Shown here: piece after piece, positions 51,663 through 60,946 of the stretch
How positions within the stretch are numbered: position 1 is the stretch's first letter
Layout of the letters: each line of letters opens with the position of its first letter
NCBI GenBank assembly: GCA_903922735.1
Contig: CAIXUZ010000036.1
Location: forward strand, 1 to 64,000
DNA: 64,000 nt
Source: an uncultured Verrucomicrobia subdivision 3 bacterium
GTDB taxonomy: Bacteria; Verrucomicrobiota; Verrucomicrobiia; Limisphaerales; UBA11358
Direction of reading: 5' to 3'
Made by a program: the position numbers and the translations under genes
Notes under the pieces: generated by a model
Database searches by the model: none
What the model was told of the DNA's origin: nothing
The model's input: only the letters and a program-made list of their open reading frames with translations

Positions 51663-52514
51663 ATGCAGCATACGAACCTGACCCTCGGCCACTCGCCCGA
51701 TCCGGATGACGCCTTCATGTTTTACGCGCTGGCGAAGGATTTGATTCCCACGCACGGCTTTCGTTTCCAGCACATTTTGCAGGACATCCAGACGCTGAAC
51801 GAGCGCGCCACGCGCGGCGAACTCGACATCACCGCCGTCAGCATCCACGCCTACGCTTACGTTTCGGACAAATACGCGTTGCTGCCCAGCGGCGCGAGCA
51901 TGGGCGATGGTTATGGCCCGATGCTGGTGGCGAAACAGAGGTTTTCCCGCGAAGAAATTGCGAAGAAAAAAATCGCCGTGCCGGGAACCATGACCAGCGC
52001 GTTTCTGGCGCTGCAGCTATGGCTGGGCAAGCCGGCGAAGGATTTCAATTTCGTCGTCGTGCCCTTCGACCAGATTTTTGCCGCCGTGAAAAATGGTGCG
52101 GCGGAAATCGGCCTCATCATCCACGAAGGCCAGTTGACCTACCAAAACGAAGGACTTGTCGTGTGCGAGGATCTGGGCGTCTGGTGGGGCCAGCAAAACG
52201 ACGGTCTGCCCCTGCCCCTCGGCGGCAATGTGATCCACAAGAAATTTGACCCCGCCACGCGCAAGCAGATTTCCGACATCCTCACGGCGAGCATACAGTT
52301 CAGCCTCGACCATCGCCCGGAAGCGGTCCTGCACGCCTTGCAATACGCGCGCGACATGGGACGTGACCTTGCGGACAAATTCGTCGGCATGTATGTCAAC
52401 CATTGGACGCTCGACTACGGCGACCAGGGCCGCGAATCCATCCGCCGCTTCCTCGGCCAGGCCTTTGAGCGCGGGCTGATTACACACCGGCAGGAATTAG
52501 AATTCGTCGTCTGA
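51663..52514 (+). CDS. mqnD: 1,4-Dihydroxy-6-naphthoate synthase
   Basis: A 283-residue enzyme of the futalosine pathway that converts cyclic dehypoxanthine futalosine to 1,4-dihydroxy-6-naphthoate on the way to menaquinone. The start LTLGHSPDPDDAFMFYAL is diagnostic. ITAVSIHAYAYV and the ligand-loop sequence GLIIHEGQLTY, with its His, complete the two-lobed periplasmic-binding-like fold. It implies that this organism makes menaquinone by the alternative route. No other mqn gene lies in the window. Confidence 0.93.
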   Translation: MQHTNLTLGHSPDPDDAFMFYALAKDLIPTHGFRFQHILQDIQTLNERATRGELDITAVSIHAYAYVSDKYALLPSGASMGDGYGPMLVAKQRFSREEIAKKKIAVPGTMTSAFLALQLWLGKPAKDFNFVVVPFDQIFAAVKNGAAEIGLIIHEGQLTYQNEGLVVCEDLGVWWGQQNDGLPLPLGGNVIHKKFDPATRKQISDILTASIQFSLDHRPEAVLHALQYARDMGRDLADKFVGMYVNHWTLDYGDQGRESIRRFLGQAFERGLITHRQELEFVV

Positions 52515-52636
52515 CGCAAATCACCTCACGGGCAGGCGGCGGTGGATTGACCTGATTCATAGTTGCCAAAAACATTTGCACTCCCCGCTTTGACGTGGCA
52601 CTATCTTGCCATTCGATAACCAATTTTTGCAAACCT

Positions 52637-52963
52637 ATGAGCCAACCGAAAATTATTGCCTATTTAAAGCCGACTTGCGGCTGGAGTAATGGCGTGCGCG
52701 CCATCCTCAAAAAATACGACCTTCCATATGAGGATCGCGACATCATCAACAACCCTGCCCAGCGCGCGGAAATGATTGAGAAGAGCGGCCAGACGCTCAG
52801 TCCATGCGTCGAGATTAACGGCCAGATGCTGCCCGACATCAGCGGCGACGAGGTGGAGGCGTGGATGCTGGCAAACAACATTGTGCAACCAAACGAACGC
52901 GTGCCGGATGCCCCGACCAATGAGTCGTGCAGCAAGCACACTCATCTGTACGCCAAGGTTTAA
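52637..52963 (+). CDS. Glutaredoxin
   Basis: A 108-residue thioredoxin-fold protein. The active-site motif is CGWS at residues 14-17, a one-Cys form with a Ser in the last place, so a monothiol mechanism is likely. The second loop, LSPCVEINGQMLPDISGDEV, has the cis-Pro region replaced by SPC and the GG-like turn as ISGDE. The C-terminus is extended by 20 residues ending in SCSKHTHLYAKV. The frame opens at 52595 but MSQPKIIAYLKP at 52637 is the start. A terminator follows. Confidence 0.85.
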   Translation: MSQPKIIAYLKPTCGWSNGVRAILKKYDLPYEDRDIINNPAQRAEMIEKSGQTLSPCVEINGQMLPDISGDEVEAWMLANNIVQPNERVPDAPTNESCSKHTHLYAKV

Positions 52964-52984
52964 ATAGATTTTCGGGTGGGGGAC

Positions 52985-53017
52985 AACGCCGCATCGGATT
53001 CCGATGCGGCGTTTTTA
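52985..53017 (+). terminator. Intrinsic terminator after the glutaredoxin gene
   Basis: AACGCCGCATCGG (52985-52997) pairs with CCGATGCGGCGTT (53001-53013), with a 3-nt loop and a T run. It separates the glutaredoxin gene from panC. Confidence 0.9.
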
Positions 53018-53056
53018 TTTCGTGAAATCACCACCAAATTCGATTAAACCAAGCCC

Positions 53057-53941
53057 ATGCGAATTGTCCCGAAGGTTGCCGCGATGCAAAAACTCGCCCG
53101 GCGCTGGAAACGCGCCGGAGTAAAAATCGGTTTTGTCCCGACGATGGGCTATCTGCACGCCGGTCACTTGAGCCTGGTGCGCGAAGCACGTCAGCGGGTC
53201 GGCAAAAAAGGTGTCGTGGTCGTGAGCATCTACGTCAACCCCACCCAATTCGCGCCGACCGAGGACCTCGCCCAATATCCGCGCGACTTGAAACGGGATT
53301 TGAAAATGTGCCACGCCGTGGGCGTGGACATTGTTTTCACCCCAAGCGACACGGAAATGTATCCGGGGCGGCAAAACCGGAAATCGGAAATCGGAAATCG
53401 GAAATCTTTCAGCACCTACGTCGTCGAGGAAAATCTGGGTCGCGGGATGGAAGGCGCGGCGCGACCGGTGCATTTTTGCGGCGTGACGACAGTCGTGGCC
53501 AAACTGTTCAACCTCGTGCTGCCGGACGTTTCCGTTTTTGGCCAGAAGGATTTCCAGCAGGCGGCCATCATCAAACGCATGGTGAGCGATTTGAATTTCC
53601 CGGTGCAGATCATCGTCGCGCCGACGCACCGGGAGCCGGATGGTTTGGCGATGAGTTCGCGGAACAAATATCTCGATGTCGAACAACGGGCGCAGGCGGT
53701 GATTCTGTTTCACGCGTTGCAGGCGGCGAAAAATGCGGTGGTGAAGAAATCCTTATCCGCTGCGAAGTTGAAAGAGGATTTGCGGCGATTCATCACCGCC
53801 GCGCCGCTGGCGCGGCTGGATTACATCGAGTTTTTTGATCCCGAAACCTTGCTCCCGGTCGCGCAGGTGAAACGCGGCGCGCACATGGCGCTGGCGGTTT
53901 ATTTTGGAAAGACGCGGTTGATAGACAATGCGCAACTTTAG
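53057..53941 (+). CDS. panC: Pantothenate synthetase (pantoate-beta-alanine ligase)
   Basis: A 294-residue enzyme that joins pantoate and beta-alanine with ATP. VPTMGYLHAGHLSLV (27-41) holds the HxGH nucleotide-binding motif, YVNPTQFAPTEDLAQYPRDL binds pantoate, and MSSRNKYL is the KMSKS-like loop. Between MYP and FSTYV about 12 residues (around 106-118) are encoded by a CGGAAAT array and have no counterpart in usual PanC proteins. The reading frame remains open through four units. The gene runs 3 nt into the frame of the fucosidase ORF, whose true start is later. Confidence 0.95.
   Translation: MRIVPKVAAMQKLARRWKRAGVKIGFVPTMGYLHAGHLSLVREARQRVGKKGVVVVSIYVNPTQFAPTEDLAQYPRDLKRDLKMCHAVGVDIVFTPSDTEMYPGRQNRKSEIGNRKSFSTYVVEENLGRGMEGAARPVHFCGVTTVVAKLFNLVLPDVSVFGQKDFQQAAIIKRMVSDLNFPVQIIVAPTHREPDGLAMSSRNKYLDVEQRAQAVILFHALQAAKNAVVKKSLSAAKLKEDLRRFITAAPLARLDYIEFFDPETLLPVAQVKRGAHMALAVYFGKTRLIDNAQL
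53378..53406 (+). repeat. Heptanucleotide array inside panC
   Basis: Four exact copies of CGGAAAT in tandem (53378-53405) plus one base. Twenty-eight bases plus flanking inserted sequence keep the frame. Gain or loss of a single unit would shift it. Confidence 0.9.
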
Positions 53942-54071
53942 GCCTCCGCTGAAAAATAGATTGCTTCATAAAACGGAGTTGTTGAATGTCTTTGTGGCAG
54001 TTAGATTAACCATTATTGATGCATCTGTTTCCATTTATCTTTTCTGCCGCTCTGGCCTCTCTGGTTTAATC

Positions 54072-56036
54072 ATGCGTAATACGATCCATCTTATTTCCTT
54101 TGTTGGCTGTTGGGCCCTGATGGTGTCCACTGCCTTGGGAGATAATCAGGAGGTAAATGGCCAACACGCCGGGATCGGTGTCGTTGAAGTTAAGAAAAAC
54201 AATCAGCACACCCAGCGTCCCGGCGCCCAATGGTTTCCGGAGGCCGGGCTGGGCCTTTTCATCCATTGGGATGAAGCTTCCGTCCGCAGCCTCGAGACCT
54301 CATGGCCGATGATTGCAGGCACAGGTATTTTTTGGGCCGCCACCCCAAAAACAATCAAAGCTGACCCCGCCGAGTTTGCCCGTATTATCCGGGAGCAGGA
54401 CTATAATCTGGACGGGAAAAAACCTCAGATCACCCCGAATCAATACTGGGCGCTGGCGAAGGAATTTAACCCCGCTAATTTTCATCCGGAAGTCTGGCTG
54501 AAGAAAGCGAAGGAAGCCGGATTCGTTTATGCGGTGTTGACCACCAAACACCACAACGGATTTGCCATGTGGCCTTCCGCCTACGGCGGGTTCAACACGA
54601 AGGATACCCCGATGAACGGGCGGGATTTGGTGAAAGAATATGTCACGGCCTGCCGCACTGTTGGTTTGAAGGTGGGACTCTATTTTTCCGGCCCGGACTG
54701 GCATTTCGACCGTGATTACATGAATTTCATGTATTCCAAAACCGCCAAGAAATATGCAGGCAAATTACCGGAACTAGGGCCCGATCACGAGGCCCGCCCG
54801 CTCAAGCACACGCCCGAAGAAATCACAACCCACAATCAAGCCGTGGTCGATATGGTCCGGGGCCAGATTACCGAGCTGCTCACGAATTACGGCAAAATTG
54901 ACCTGATCTGGTTTGATGGTGCGCCTTCGTGTCTTGAACGCGGGGATATCATGCCGATTGAGCGCATCCGCCAGCTCCAACCGGACATAGTCATCAATCC
55001 GCGGTTTCACGGACACGCCGACTTCATCACACCCGAAGGGAAACTGCCCGACGGCCTCCATTTGAAGGCCGACGAATGGGGTGAACTATGCTCTTGCTGG
55101 GCAATAAACTGGTCGTATACCCAAAAACCATTCCGTCCATTAAACAATGTCCTGACAGAGCTGGTGCGTTGCCGCGCCGCCGGAATCAACAACCTTTTGG
55201 ATATCGGTCCGATGATGACCGGCGATCTGCCCCCCGATGCCTATGTAAATCTGGAAAAACTATCCGCTTGGATGAAAATCAATAGTGAATCCATCTATGG
55301 CACTCGTGCCTTGCAGGGCAAAGAAGCCGCTTCTGTGCCGGCAAGTTCCAAAGGCGACATCCGTTATCTGTATCTGGTGCCCGACTGGAAAGGCAAAAAA
55401 GAACTCACATCCGCCTCCCTCTCCGGCATCCGGCATCCCGGTCCTTATCAGGCGCGGATACTGGGCGATGCCCGGGAATTGCCCGTCAAAATGGATGGCG
55501 GTTTTTCCCCAACGCAGCCGGAGACGAGCCTGAAAGTCGGCAGCCCGAGCGGGCACAAGGGAAATGGGGCGCAAGGTGTGGAATCCTCCGTCGATGAAGA
55601 TACCTCGAGCAAATGGTGTCTGCCCCATGGCGGAAGGTTTCCCATCATCTGGCAGGCTGCGGTGGTCGGCAAACGTCCTCCGGTCACTTCCTATACCTTG
55701 ACCTCGGCGAATGACATGCCGGATCGCGATCCCCAAGCTTGGCGCTTCCTCGGGTCCAACGATGGCTCCAATTGGACGCAACTCGACGAACGGAAAGATG
55801 AAACCGTCTGGGAGAAGCGGTTTTCCCCCAGAACCTTCACCTTTTCCAACCGCACCGCCTATGCCTGCTATCGGCTCGAGTTTTTGGACGTCCACAACAA
55901 TGCCCCCATGTTCCAGCTTGCGGAGATCGCCCTCGGACCGGAGCCGGTCAGCGGCGGCACCATCACGGTGTCGCTTCCCGCTGATATCGCCGACGGGAGC
56001 GTGCGGGTAGTCAAGTTATCCCCTCAAACCAAATAA
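54072..56036 (+). CDS. GH29 alpha-L-fucosidase with C-terminal F5/8-type domain (second copy)
   Basis: A 654-residue exported enzyme. ATG 54072 gives a clear signal peptide (LISFVGCWALMVSTALG); an upstream frame from 53928 runs through panC's end and is not used. The GH29 barrel has GLGLFIHWDEASVRSLETSW, the active-site-region VLTTKHHNGFAMWPS and the nucleophile Asp282 in IDLIWFDGAPS. After a small beta domain, residues about 500-645 look like a discoidin (F5/8 C) carbohydrate-binding domain (EDTSSKWCLPHGG, SYTLTSANDMPDRDPQAW). It is longer than, and different from, the fucosidase at 37251. Confidence 0.9.
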   Translation: MRNTIHLISFVGCWALMVSTALGDNQEVNGQHAGIGVVEVKKNNQHTQRPGAQWFPEAGLGLFIHWDEASVRSLETSWPMIAGTGIFWAATPKTIKADPAEFARIIREQDYNLDGKKPQITPNQYWALAKEFNPANFHPEVWLKKAKEAGFVYAVLTTKHHNGFAMWPSAYGGFNTKDTPMNGRDLVKEYVTACRTVGLKVGLYFSGPDWHFDRDYMNFMYSKTAKKYAGKLPELGPDHEARPLKHTPEEITTHNQAVVDMVRGQITELLTNYGKIDLIWFDGAPSCLERGDIMPIERIRQLQPDIVINPRFHGHADFITPEGKLPDGLHLKADEWGELCSCWAINWSYTQKPFRPLNNVLTELVRCRAAGINNLLDIGPMMTGDLPPDAYVNLEKLSAWMKINSESIYGTRALQGKEAASVPASSKGDIRYLYLVPDWKGKKELTSASLSGIRHPGPYQARILGDARELPVKMDGGFSPTQPETSLKVGSPSGHKGNGAQGVESSVDEDTSSKWCLPHGGRFPIIWQAAVVGKRPPVTSYTLTSANDMPDRDPQAWRFLGSNDGSNWTQLDERKDETVWEKRFSPRTFTFSNRTAYACYRLEFLDVHNNAPMFQLAEIALGPEPVSGGTITVSLPADIADGSVRVVKLSPQTK

Positions 56037-56059
56037 GCTCCAAGGCTGGATAGAAAAAC

Positions 56060-57664
56060 GTGAAACAATTCGACTATCTCATCCTCGGCAGCGGCATCGC
56101 GGGGCTGACCTTCGCGTTGCAGGTCGCCCCGCGCGGCCGCGTGGCGATCGTCACCAAAAAAGACCGCGCCGAATCGAACACCAACTACGCGCAGGGCGGC
56201 ATCGCGGCGGTGACCAGCAAGGAAGATTCTTTCGAGCTGCATGTCCGCGATACGCTGGAGGCCGGCGCGGGGCTATGCAAGGAAAGCGTCGTGCGCACGA
56301 TCGTCGAGGAAGGCCCGGCGCGCATCGCGGAATTGATCGAGCTGGGTATGAGATTTTCTGAAACCGAACAGCGCTCGGAGGACGGCTCCCGCGAACTGGA
56401 TCTAGGGCGCGAAGGCGGTCATTCCAAGCGGCGGATACTTCACGCCAAGGACGTGACCGGACGGGAAATTGAACGGGCCTTGCTGGCGGCCGTTTCGCGG
56501 ACACCAAACATCGAGATTTTTGAGAACCACGTCGCCATTGATTTGATCACCAGCCAAAAGCTCGGCTATGTGGGAGAGAATCGCTGCCTCGGCGCTTACG
56601 TTTTTGACAAGAAGGGTAACCGGGTCGTGACTTTTTCCGCGCCCATCACCGTTTTGGCAACCGGCGGCTGCGGCAAAGTCTATCTCTACACCACGAATCC
56701 CGACATCGCGACTGGCGACGGCGTGGCGATGGCATATCGTGCCGGCGCGAGCATCGCGAACATGGAGTTCGTGCAGTTCCACCCGACGTGCCTGTATCAT
56801 CCGAAGGCGAAATCATTTCTCATCAGCGAAGCCGTGCGCGGCGAGGGTGGCACTTTGAAAACGCTCGATGGCAAGGAATTCATGGACGCCGTTCACCCGA
56901 TGAAATCCCTCGCCCCGCGCGACATCGTGGCACGGGCGATTGACAGCGAGATGAAAAAAACCGGCGCGGACTGCGTGCAATTGGACATCACGCACAAGCC
57001 GGCCAAATTTATCATCGAGCGGTTTCCGAACATTTACCAAACCTGCCTGCGCTACGGCATCGACATCACGAAAGAACCGATTCCCGTCGTGCCGGCGGCA
57101 CATTATCAATGCGGCGGCGTGGTGACGAATGTGGACGGCGGGACGGACATCGCCGGGCTGTTCGCCGTCGGCGAAGCGGCCTGTACCGGGCTGCACGGCG
57201 CGAACCGGCTGGCGAGCAATTCGCTGCTGGAGGCGCTGGTTTGCGCGCATCGCGCGGCGGAGAAAACATTCAACATTCAACATTCAACATTCAACATTCA
57301 ACAAATCCCGGTGTGGCAATCCGGCAATGCGACGAATGCGGATGAGTTGGTCGTCGTCGCGCACAACTGGGACGAAATCCGGCGGCTGATGTGGGATTAC
57401 GTCGGCATCGTGCGGACGAACAAGCGGCTGCAACGCGCGCAATCGCGGCTGGCGAACTTGCAGCAGGAAATTCAGGAATATTACTGGAATTTCATCGTGA
57501 CCGCCGACCTGCTGGAGTTGCGCAACATCGCGACGGTGGCAGAACTGATCGTGCGCTGCGCGCTGATGCGGCCGGAAAGCCGGGGACTAAATTACAACCT
57601 GGATTTTCCGGATTCGAATCCCGACTGGGCGCAGCGCGACAGCGTGGTGCGAAAAACTATTTAA
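56060..57664 (+). CDS. nadB: L-aspartate oxidase
   Basis: A 534-residue FAD enzyme that oxidises aspartate to iminoaspartate for NAD synthesis. The FAD-binding motif is [14 protein letters not shown] (6-19). [12 protein letters not shown] and RVFH-type blocks such as [13 protein letters not shown] and [15 protein letters not shown] identify the fumarate-reductase-like family, and the [11 protein letters not shown] helix ends the FAD domain. Residues about 402-415 are encoded by a CAACATT array between the FAD domain and the C-terminal helical domain, and are absent from usual NadB. The frame stays open. It stands alone, with a converging secreted protein gene. Confidence 0.96.
   Translation: MKQFDYLILGSGIAGLTFALQVAPRGRVAIVTKKDRAESNTNYAQGGIAAVTSKEDSFELHVRDTLEAGAGLCKESVVRTIVEEGPARIAELIELGMRFSETEQRSEDGSRELDLGREGGHSKRRILHAKDVTGREIERALLAAVSRTPNIEIFENHVAIDLITSQKLGYVGENRCLGAYVFDKKGNRVVTFSAPITVLATGGCGKVYLYTTNPDIATGDGVAMAYRAGASIANMEFVQFHPTCLYHPKAKSFLISEAVRGEGGTLKTLDGKEFMDAVHPMKSLAPRDIVARAIDSEMKKTGADCVQLDITHKPAKFIIERFPNIYQTCLRYGIDITKEPIPVVPAAHYQCGGVVTNVDGGTDIAGLFAVGEAACTGLHGANRLASNSLLEALVCAHRAAEKTFNIQHSTFNIQQIPVWQSGNATNADELVVVAHNWDEIRRLMWDYVGIVRTNKRLQRAQSRLANLQQEIQEYYWNFIVTADLLELRNIATVAELIVRCALMRPESRGLNYNLDFPDSNPDWAQRDSVVRKTI
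57264..57303 (+). repeat. Heptanucleotide array inside nadB
   Basis: Four exact copies of CAACATT (57271-57298), with one imperfect copy before and a partial copy after. It encodes a run with NIQHSTF repeated. A one-unit change would shift the frame. Confidence 0.9.
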
Positions 57665-58244
57665 TCACGTCGAGCGCCGCTTTCGCCTGCGTGATCACGT
57701 TCCGAAGCAGCGTCAACTGGGTTGAGTTCAACTGAATGCGTGAAGTGTCACCAAACTGGATAAACATCTGTATTCCACCCTGCCGCCGGTCACTGTGGGC
57801 GATGAAACGCAGGCCGGATCTGGTGGCATAGCTGGCCTCGAATCCGGTGAGCGGGGTCACATCATAAGTGATTTTTTCTATGTAATCCATGCTGTTGACA
57901 AGCGAATCCAACTCGTCGCCATCAATCACGAGAGTTTTTTTGGGAATTAAACTGTCCGGCGGGCTACCGCCGTCGGTGCTGCTGCCGCTGAAACCAACCG
58001 CGATGGCGTAAGTTATCCGGCCATGCCCGATGTCGCGGGACACCTTATTGCGGACGGTGATGGTTGCATTGCCGATAGCAACACTGCCCACCACGCTAAA
58101 ACCTTTGACGATGACGGTGCCCGTTTGCTGCTCGAGATTTTCGATGATGGTTGCGGGCGTATTGGTGGTCTGCGCCCCGGCAGAAAACGCGAGCAGCAAA
58201 CCCGCGCCAATGCAGACCAGAGTGATTAAATTATAGCTGCGCAT
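57657..58244 (-). CDS. Secreted hypothetical protein (195 aa)
   Basis: Not recognised. A signal peptide ([19 protein letters not shown]) is followed by a beta-rich protein of about 170 residues with [28 protein letters not shown] and an Asn/Asp-rich turn region. There are no obvious active-site motifs. It overlaps the 3' end of nadB by 8 bp, converging. It is divergent from nothing else; the nucleotidyltransferase gene lies 82 bp upstream on the same strand. Confidence 0.65.
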   Translation of the reverse strand: MRSYNLITLVCIGAGLLLAFSAGAQTTNTPATIIENLEQQTGTVIVKGFSVVGSVAIGNATITVRNKVSRDIGHGRITYAIAVGFSGSSTDGGSPPDSLIPKKTLVIDGDELDSLVNSMDYIEKITYDVTPLTGFEASYATRSGLRFIAHSDRRQGGIQMFIQFGDTSRIQLNSTQLTLLRNVITQAKAALDVIK

Positions 58245-58326
58245 AAGGTTTTCCCAGCTGAAAATATAGATGTTTGATGAGCATCAATACAAACTCCGCA
58301 CCGAGGAATAAGCTGCGCGCGGTTTC

Positions 58327-59226
58327 TCACGCCCAAAGCTTTTCCGGATAATCGCCCTTGGCAATCAGCTGGCGGATGCTTTCGACGACCGTTGGCCGGT
58401 CTTCGCGGTAGGTCACGCCAAACCACGAATCGGCCGAGCGCAGCACCTTGCACCTGGCGCGGCCGCTGGTCACGAGATTGCCCACGGTGGCGGGAATGTA
58501 GCACTCGGATTTCTGCTCGCCGCCGGCCTTCGCCAAAAACTTCTCGAACTCCACGCGGAGCTGCGGGAACAGCGCGGGCGTAAAGCCCCAGAAATTCATC
58601 GAGACCGCCTCGTCGCCGGTGAGCTTGGTGAGCTTGCCGTCGGCCTCGGTGTTCTTCGCGCCGCTGCCATCCGGCTCAATCTTCATCATCTCGACGATGT
58701 GCGTGAGATAATTATTGGCATCCACGCGCGATACGCCGCGCGCCACGCTGCCGTGGGCGGACAGGGTGTTTTTCAAAATGAAACCGACCATCGCGTAGTC
58801 CGGCGCACCGGAATTCAAGTGTTGGGCAAGAACTTTGTAAGCCTGCTGGCCGTAAAAATCGTCGGCGTTGATGGCGGCAAAATTTTCCCTCACCACGCCT
58901 TCGGCCATCAGAATGGCGTGCGTCGTGCCCCACGGTTTGGTGCGGCCGGGGGGCAATTGGTAGGGCGCAGGCAGCTTGTCGAGTTCCTGATAAACGTATT
59001 CCACGGCGATGCGCTGCTCGAAGCGCGCGCCGACGATTTCACGGAATTGCTGCTCGATGTCCTTGCGGATGACAAACACGAGCTTGCCGAAGCCGGCGCG
59101 CATCGCATCAAAAATGGAGTAATCAATGATGGTCTCGCCGTGGGGGCCGACAGGATCAATCTGTTTGAGACCGCCGTAGCGGCTGCCCATGCCGGCGGCG
59201 AGAACGAGTAGGGTAGGTTTAGCCAT
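58327..59226 (-). CDS. Sugar nucleotidyltransferase-like protein
   Basis: A 299-residue protein of the NTP-transferase family. The N-terminal signature LVLAAGMGSRYGGLKQIDPV (6-25) binds the nucleotide, and FAAINADDFYGQQAY has the metal-binding Asp. Members activate a sugar-1-phosphate with a nucleotide for cell-surface polysaccharide or glycogen-like synthesis. The specific sugar cannot be read from the sequence. It may be co-transcribed with the downstream 195-aa secreted gene. Confidence 0.82.
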   Translation of the reverse strand: MAKPTLLVLAAGMGSRYGGLKQIDPVGPHGETIIDYSIFDAMRAGFGKLVFVIRKDIEQQFREIVGARFEQRIAVEYVYQELDKLPAPYQLPPGRTKPWGTTHAILMAEGVVRENFAAINADDFYGQQAYKVLAQHLNSGAPDYAMVGFILKNTLSAHGSVARGVSRVDANNYLTHIVEMMKIEPDGSGAKNTEADGKLTKLTGDEAVSMNFWGFTPALFPQLRVEFEKFLAKAGGEQKSECYIPATVGNLVTSGRARCKVLRSADSWFGVTYREDRPTVVESIRQLIAKGDYPEKLWA

Positions 59227-59421
59227 GGGCGGGATTTTAATTTTCCGGGGGCGGCTGTCGAGGAAATGTGTAAAAAAGCATCAAATGGGCAACAAAATGC
59301 TCCCGTAACGCAAAAGTAACATTGCTTTCAGAACTAATTTCATTTTCTTGCTTGAAACGGTTTGCTTAATGGACGAGCATATAAGCAATTATCTGTGGAT
59401 AGATTGAGTTTTAAGTAGCAC

Positions 59422-60102
59422 GTGCAACCGATTTTTAAAACGACGAAGCTGGGGATTCTCGCCCTTTTGGGCTGGGGGTTGACCTTTGGCAGTGTTGTGC
59501 GCGGGCAAACTTACACAAACAACGTTAATTCAACGATTCCCGACGGTAATCCGGTTGGGTTGGTTTCTACAACCACGGTTTCCGGCCTTACCAACGTCAT
59601 CAGCAGCATTCAGGTGAATCTTGATATTACCGGCGGGTTTAATGGCGACTTATATGCCTATTTGCTTGGCCCGCAAGGCGGTTTCGCCGTTTTGCTGAAC
59701 CGCGTTGGCATGAGCAGCTCCAACGCTTTTTCCTACAGCGATGCGGGTTTCAATATCACCTTAAGTTCCGGCTCCCCAAACATTCATTTCTATCAAGATG
59801 TTACCAACACCTTGGGCGGGCAATTAACTGGAATCTGGGCTCCGGACGGACGCAACATCAGTCCTGGTTCAGCTCCCAACATTTTCGATACGGCGGCGAC
59901 CACGGCTAATTTCGACCTTTTTGCCAGCACAATTCCGAACGGTGACTGGACTTTGTTTATCGCCGATCTGGCATCAGGCGGCGGCCAAACCACCCTCGTA
60001 AGCTGGGGCTTGACGATCGTCACCATACCCGAACCGCAGACTTGGATGCTGTTAGCCGGCGGCTTTGGGGTCTTGCTGGCGGGACGCCGTTTCCGCAAGT
60101 AA
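59422..60102 (+). CDS. PEP-CTERM protein with proprotein-convertase P-like domain
   Basis: A 226-residue secreted protein. An N-terminal signal peptide (about 1-29) is followed by a beta-sandwich resembling the proprotein-convertase P domain: SIQVNLDITGGFNGDLYAYL, LGPQGGFAVLLNR, and NGDWTLFIADLASGG near the end. The C-terminus is a PEP-CTERM sorting signal: PEP within TIPEPQTWMLLAGG, a hydrophobic helix and the basic tail GRRFRK. It should be processed by an exosortase, none of which is in the window. The start is GTG. Confidence 0.85.
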   Translation: MQPIFKTTKLGILALLGWGLTFGSVVRGQTYTNNVNSTIPDGNPVGLVSTTTVSGLTNVISSIQVNLDITGGFNGDLYAYLLGPQGGFAVLLNRVGMSSSNAFSYSDAGFNITLSSGSPNIHFYQDVTNTLGGQLTGIWAPDGRNISPGSAPNIFDTAATTANFDLFASTIPNGDWTLFIADLASGGGQTTLVSWGLTIVTIPEPQTWMLLAGGFGVLLAGRRFRK

Positions 60103-60148
60103 GTTTTTCCTGCTACTGATTTTCAACCTTTGAGCTGGCTTGCCGTTT

Positions 60149-60787
60149 TCACGTCAGTCGGTTCCGAAATTCCGAGCAAGCTCTGGCCACATCCGGCGCA
60201 TTGAGGATGGCGGAAACAACGCAGATTCTTTGCGCCCCAGCCGCCAGCACAGCCTCCAGCGTCTGCAAATTGATGCCACCAATGGCAAACCACGGGACAT
60301 TCACATTCATCGCCGCCCAGCGTGCGTATTCGAGCGTCACCGGCTTGGCTGCCGGCTTGGTGCCGGTGGCGTAAATCGGCCCGATGGCGATGTAATCCGC
60401 CCCCGCATCGAGAGCGCGTTGCGCCTGGACCGGCGCGTGCGTGGACAGACCAATTTTAAGTTTTGATTTATCAGTTTTAAGCTGGTCAACGTGCGTGTGC
60501 CCGGCGTCAAAAAAATCCTCCTGGCCGAGATGACAGATGTCCGCGCCGATTTCGCGCGCAATTTCCAGATGGTCGTTGATGACGAAACCAACGTTGGCCC
60601 GGCATGTGACGGGCAAAATCTTTTCCGCCAGGGCGCGGATTTCATCCGGTGAAGAATTTTTGGCGCGAAGCTGAATGAGGTCGCTGCCGCCGTCGCAGAG
60701 CTGCTGCGCGACCAGCTCGGGCGCGCGGCCATACAGGTAGGCCGTGTCAACAAAGGTGTAAAGTTTACAGTCCGCGAGCGGTTTCAT
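60149..60787 (-). CDS. thiE: Thiamine-phosphate synthase
   Basis: A 212-residue TIM-barrel enzyme that joins the pyrimidine and thiazole parts of thiamine. LIQLRAKNSS (37-46), VINDHLEIAREIGADICHLGQED, IGLSTHAPVQA and YIAIGPIYATGTK are present, as is the phosphate-binding GGINLQTLEAVLAAGA. The stretch QLKTDKSKLK before IGLSTH is longer than usual and is encoded by a degenerate heptamer array. No TPP riboswitch is seen upstream; a dispersed repeat (AATACACCAAATACACG-like) lies there instead. Confidence 0.94.
   Translation of the reverse strand: MKPLADCKLYTFVDTAYLYGRAPELVAQQLCDGGSDLIQLRAKNSSPDEIRALAEKILPVTCRANVGFVINDHLEIAREIGADICHLGQEDFFDAGHTHVDQLKTDKSKLKIGLSTHAPVQAQRALDAGADYIAIGPIYATGTKPAAKPVTLEYARWAAMNVNVPWFAIGGINLQTLEAVLAAGAQRICVVSAILNAPDVARACSEFRNRLT
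60452..60486. repeat. Degenerate heptanucleotide array inside thiE
   Basis: Units AATTTTA, AGTTTTG, ATTTATC, AGTTTTA, AGCTGGT on the plus strand keep a 7-bp period and differ in composition from the surrounding GC-rich gene. They encode the extra QLKTDKSKLK stretch. The periodicity is weaker than in panC and nadB. Confidence 0.5.
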
Positions 60788-60946
60788 GTTGTCACCACGA
60801 AATACACCAAATACACGAAAGAGTCAGGGCAATTTAGCGAGGAGAGGCTGCCGACGATTGGCTTCTGACGGCTGTTTTTATCTCGCCCGACGCGAATGAA
60901 AAACAGCGGCGGGAAAATACACCCGCCGCCGTCCATGCCTTTGATT

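Noticed and set aside
60788..60895. TPP riboswitch upstream of thiE
   Set aside because: No thi-box sequence (CUGAGA or similar) was found; the region holds a dispersed AATACACCAAATACACG-like repeat.
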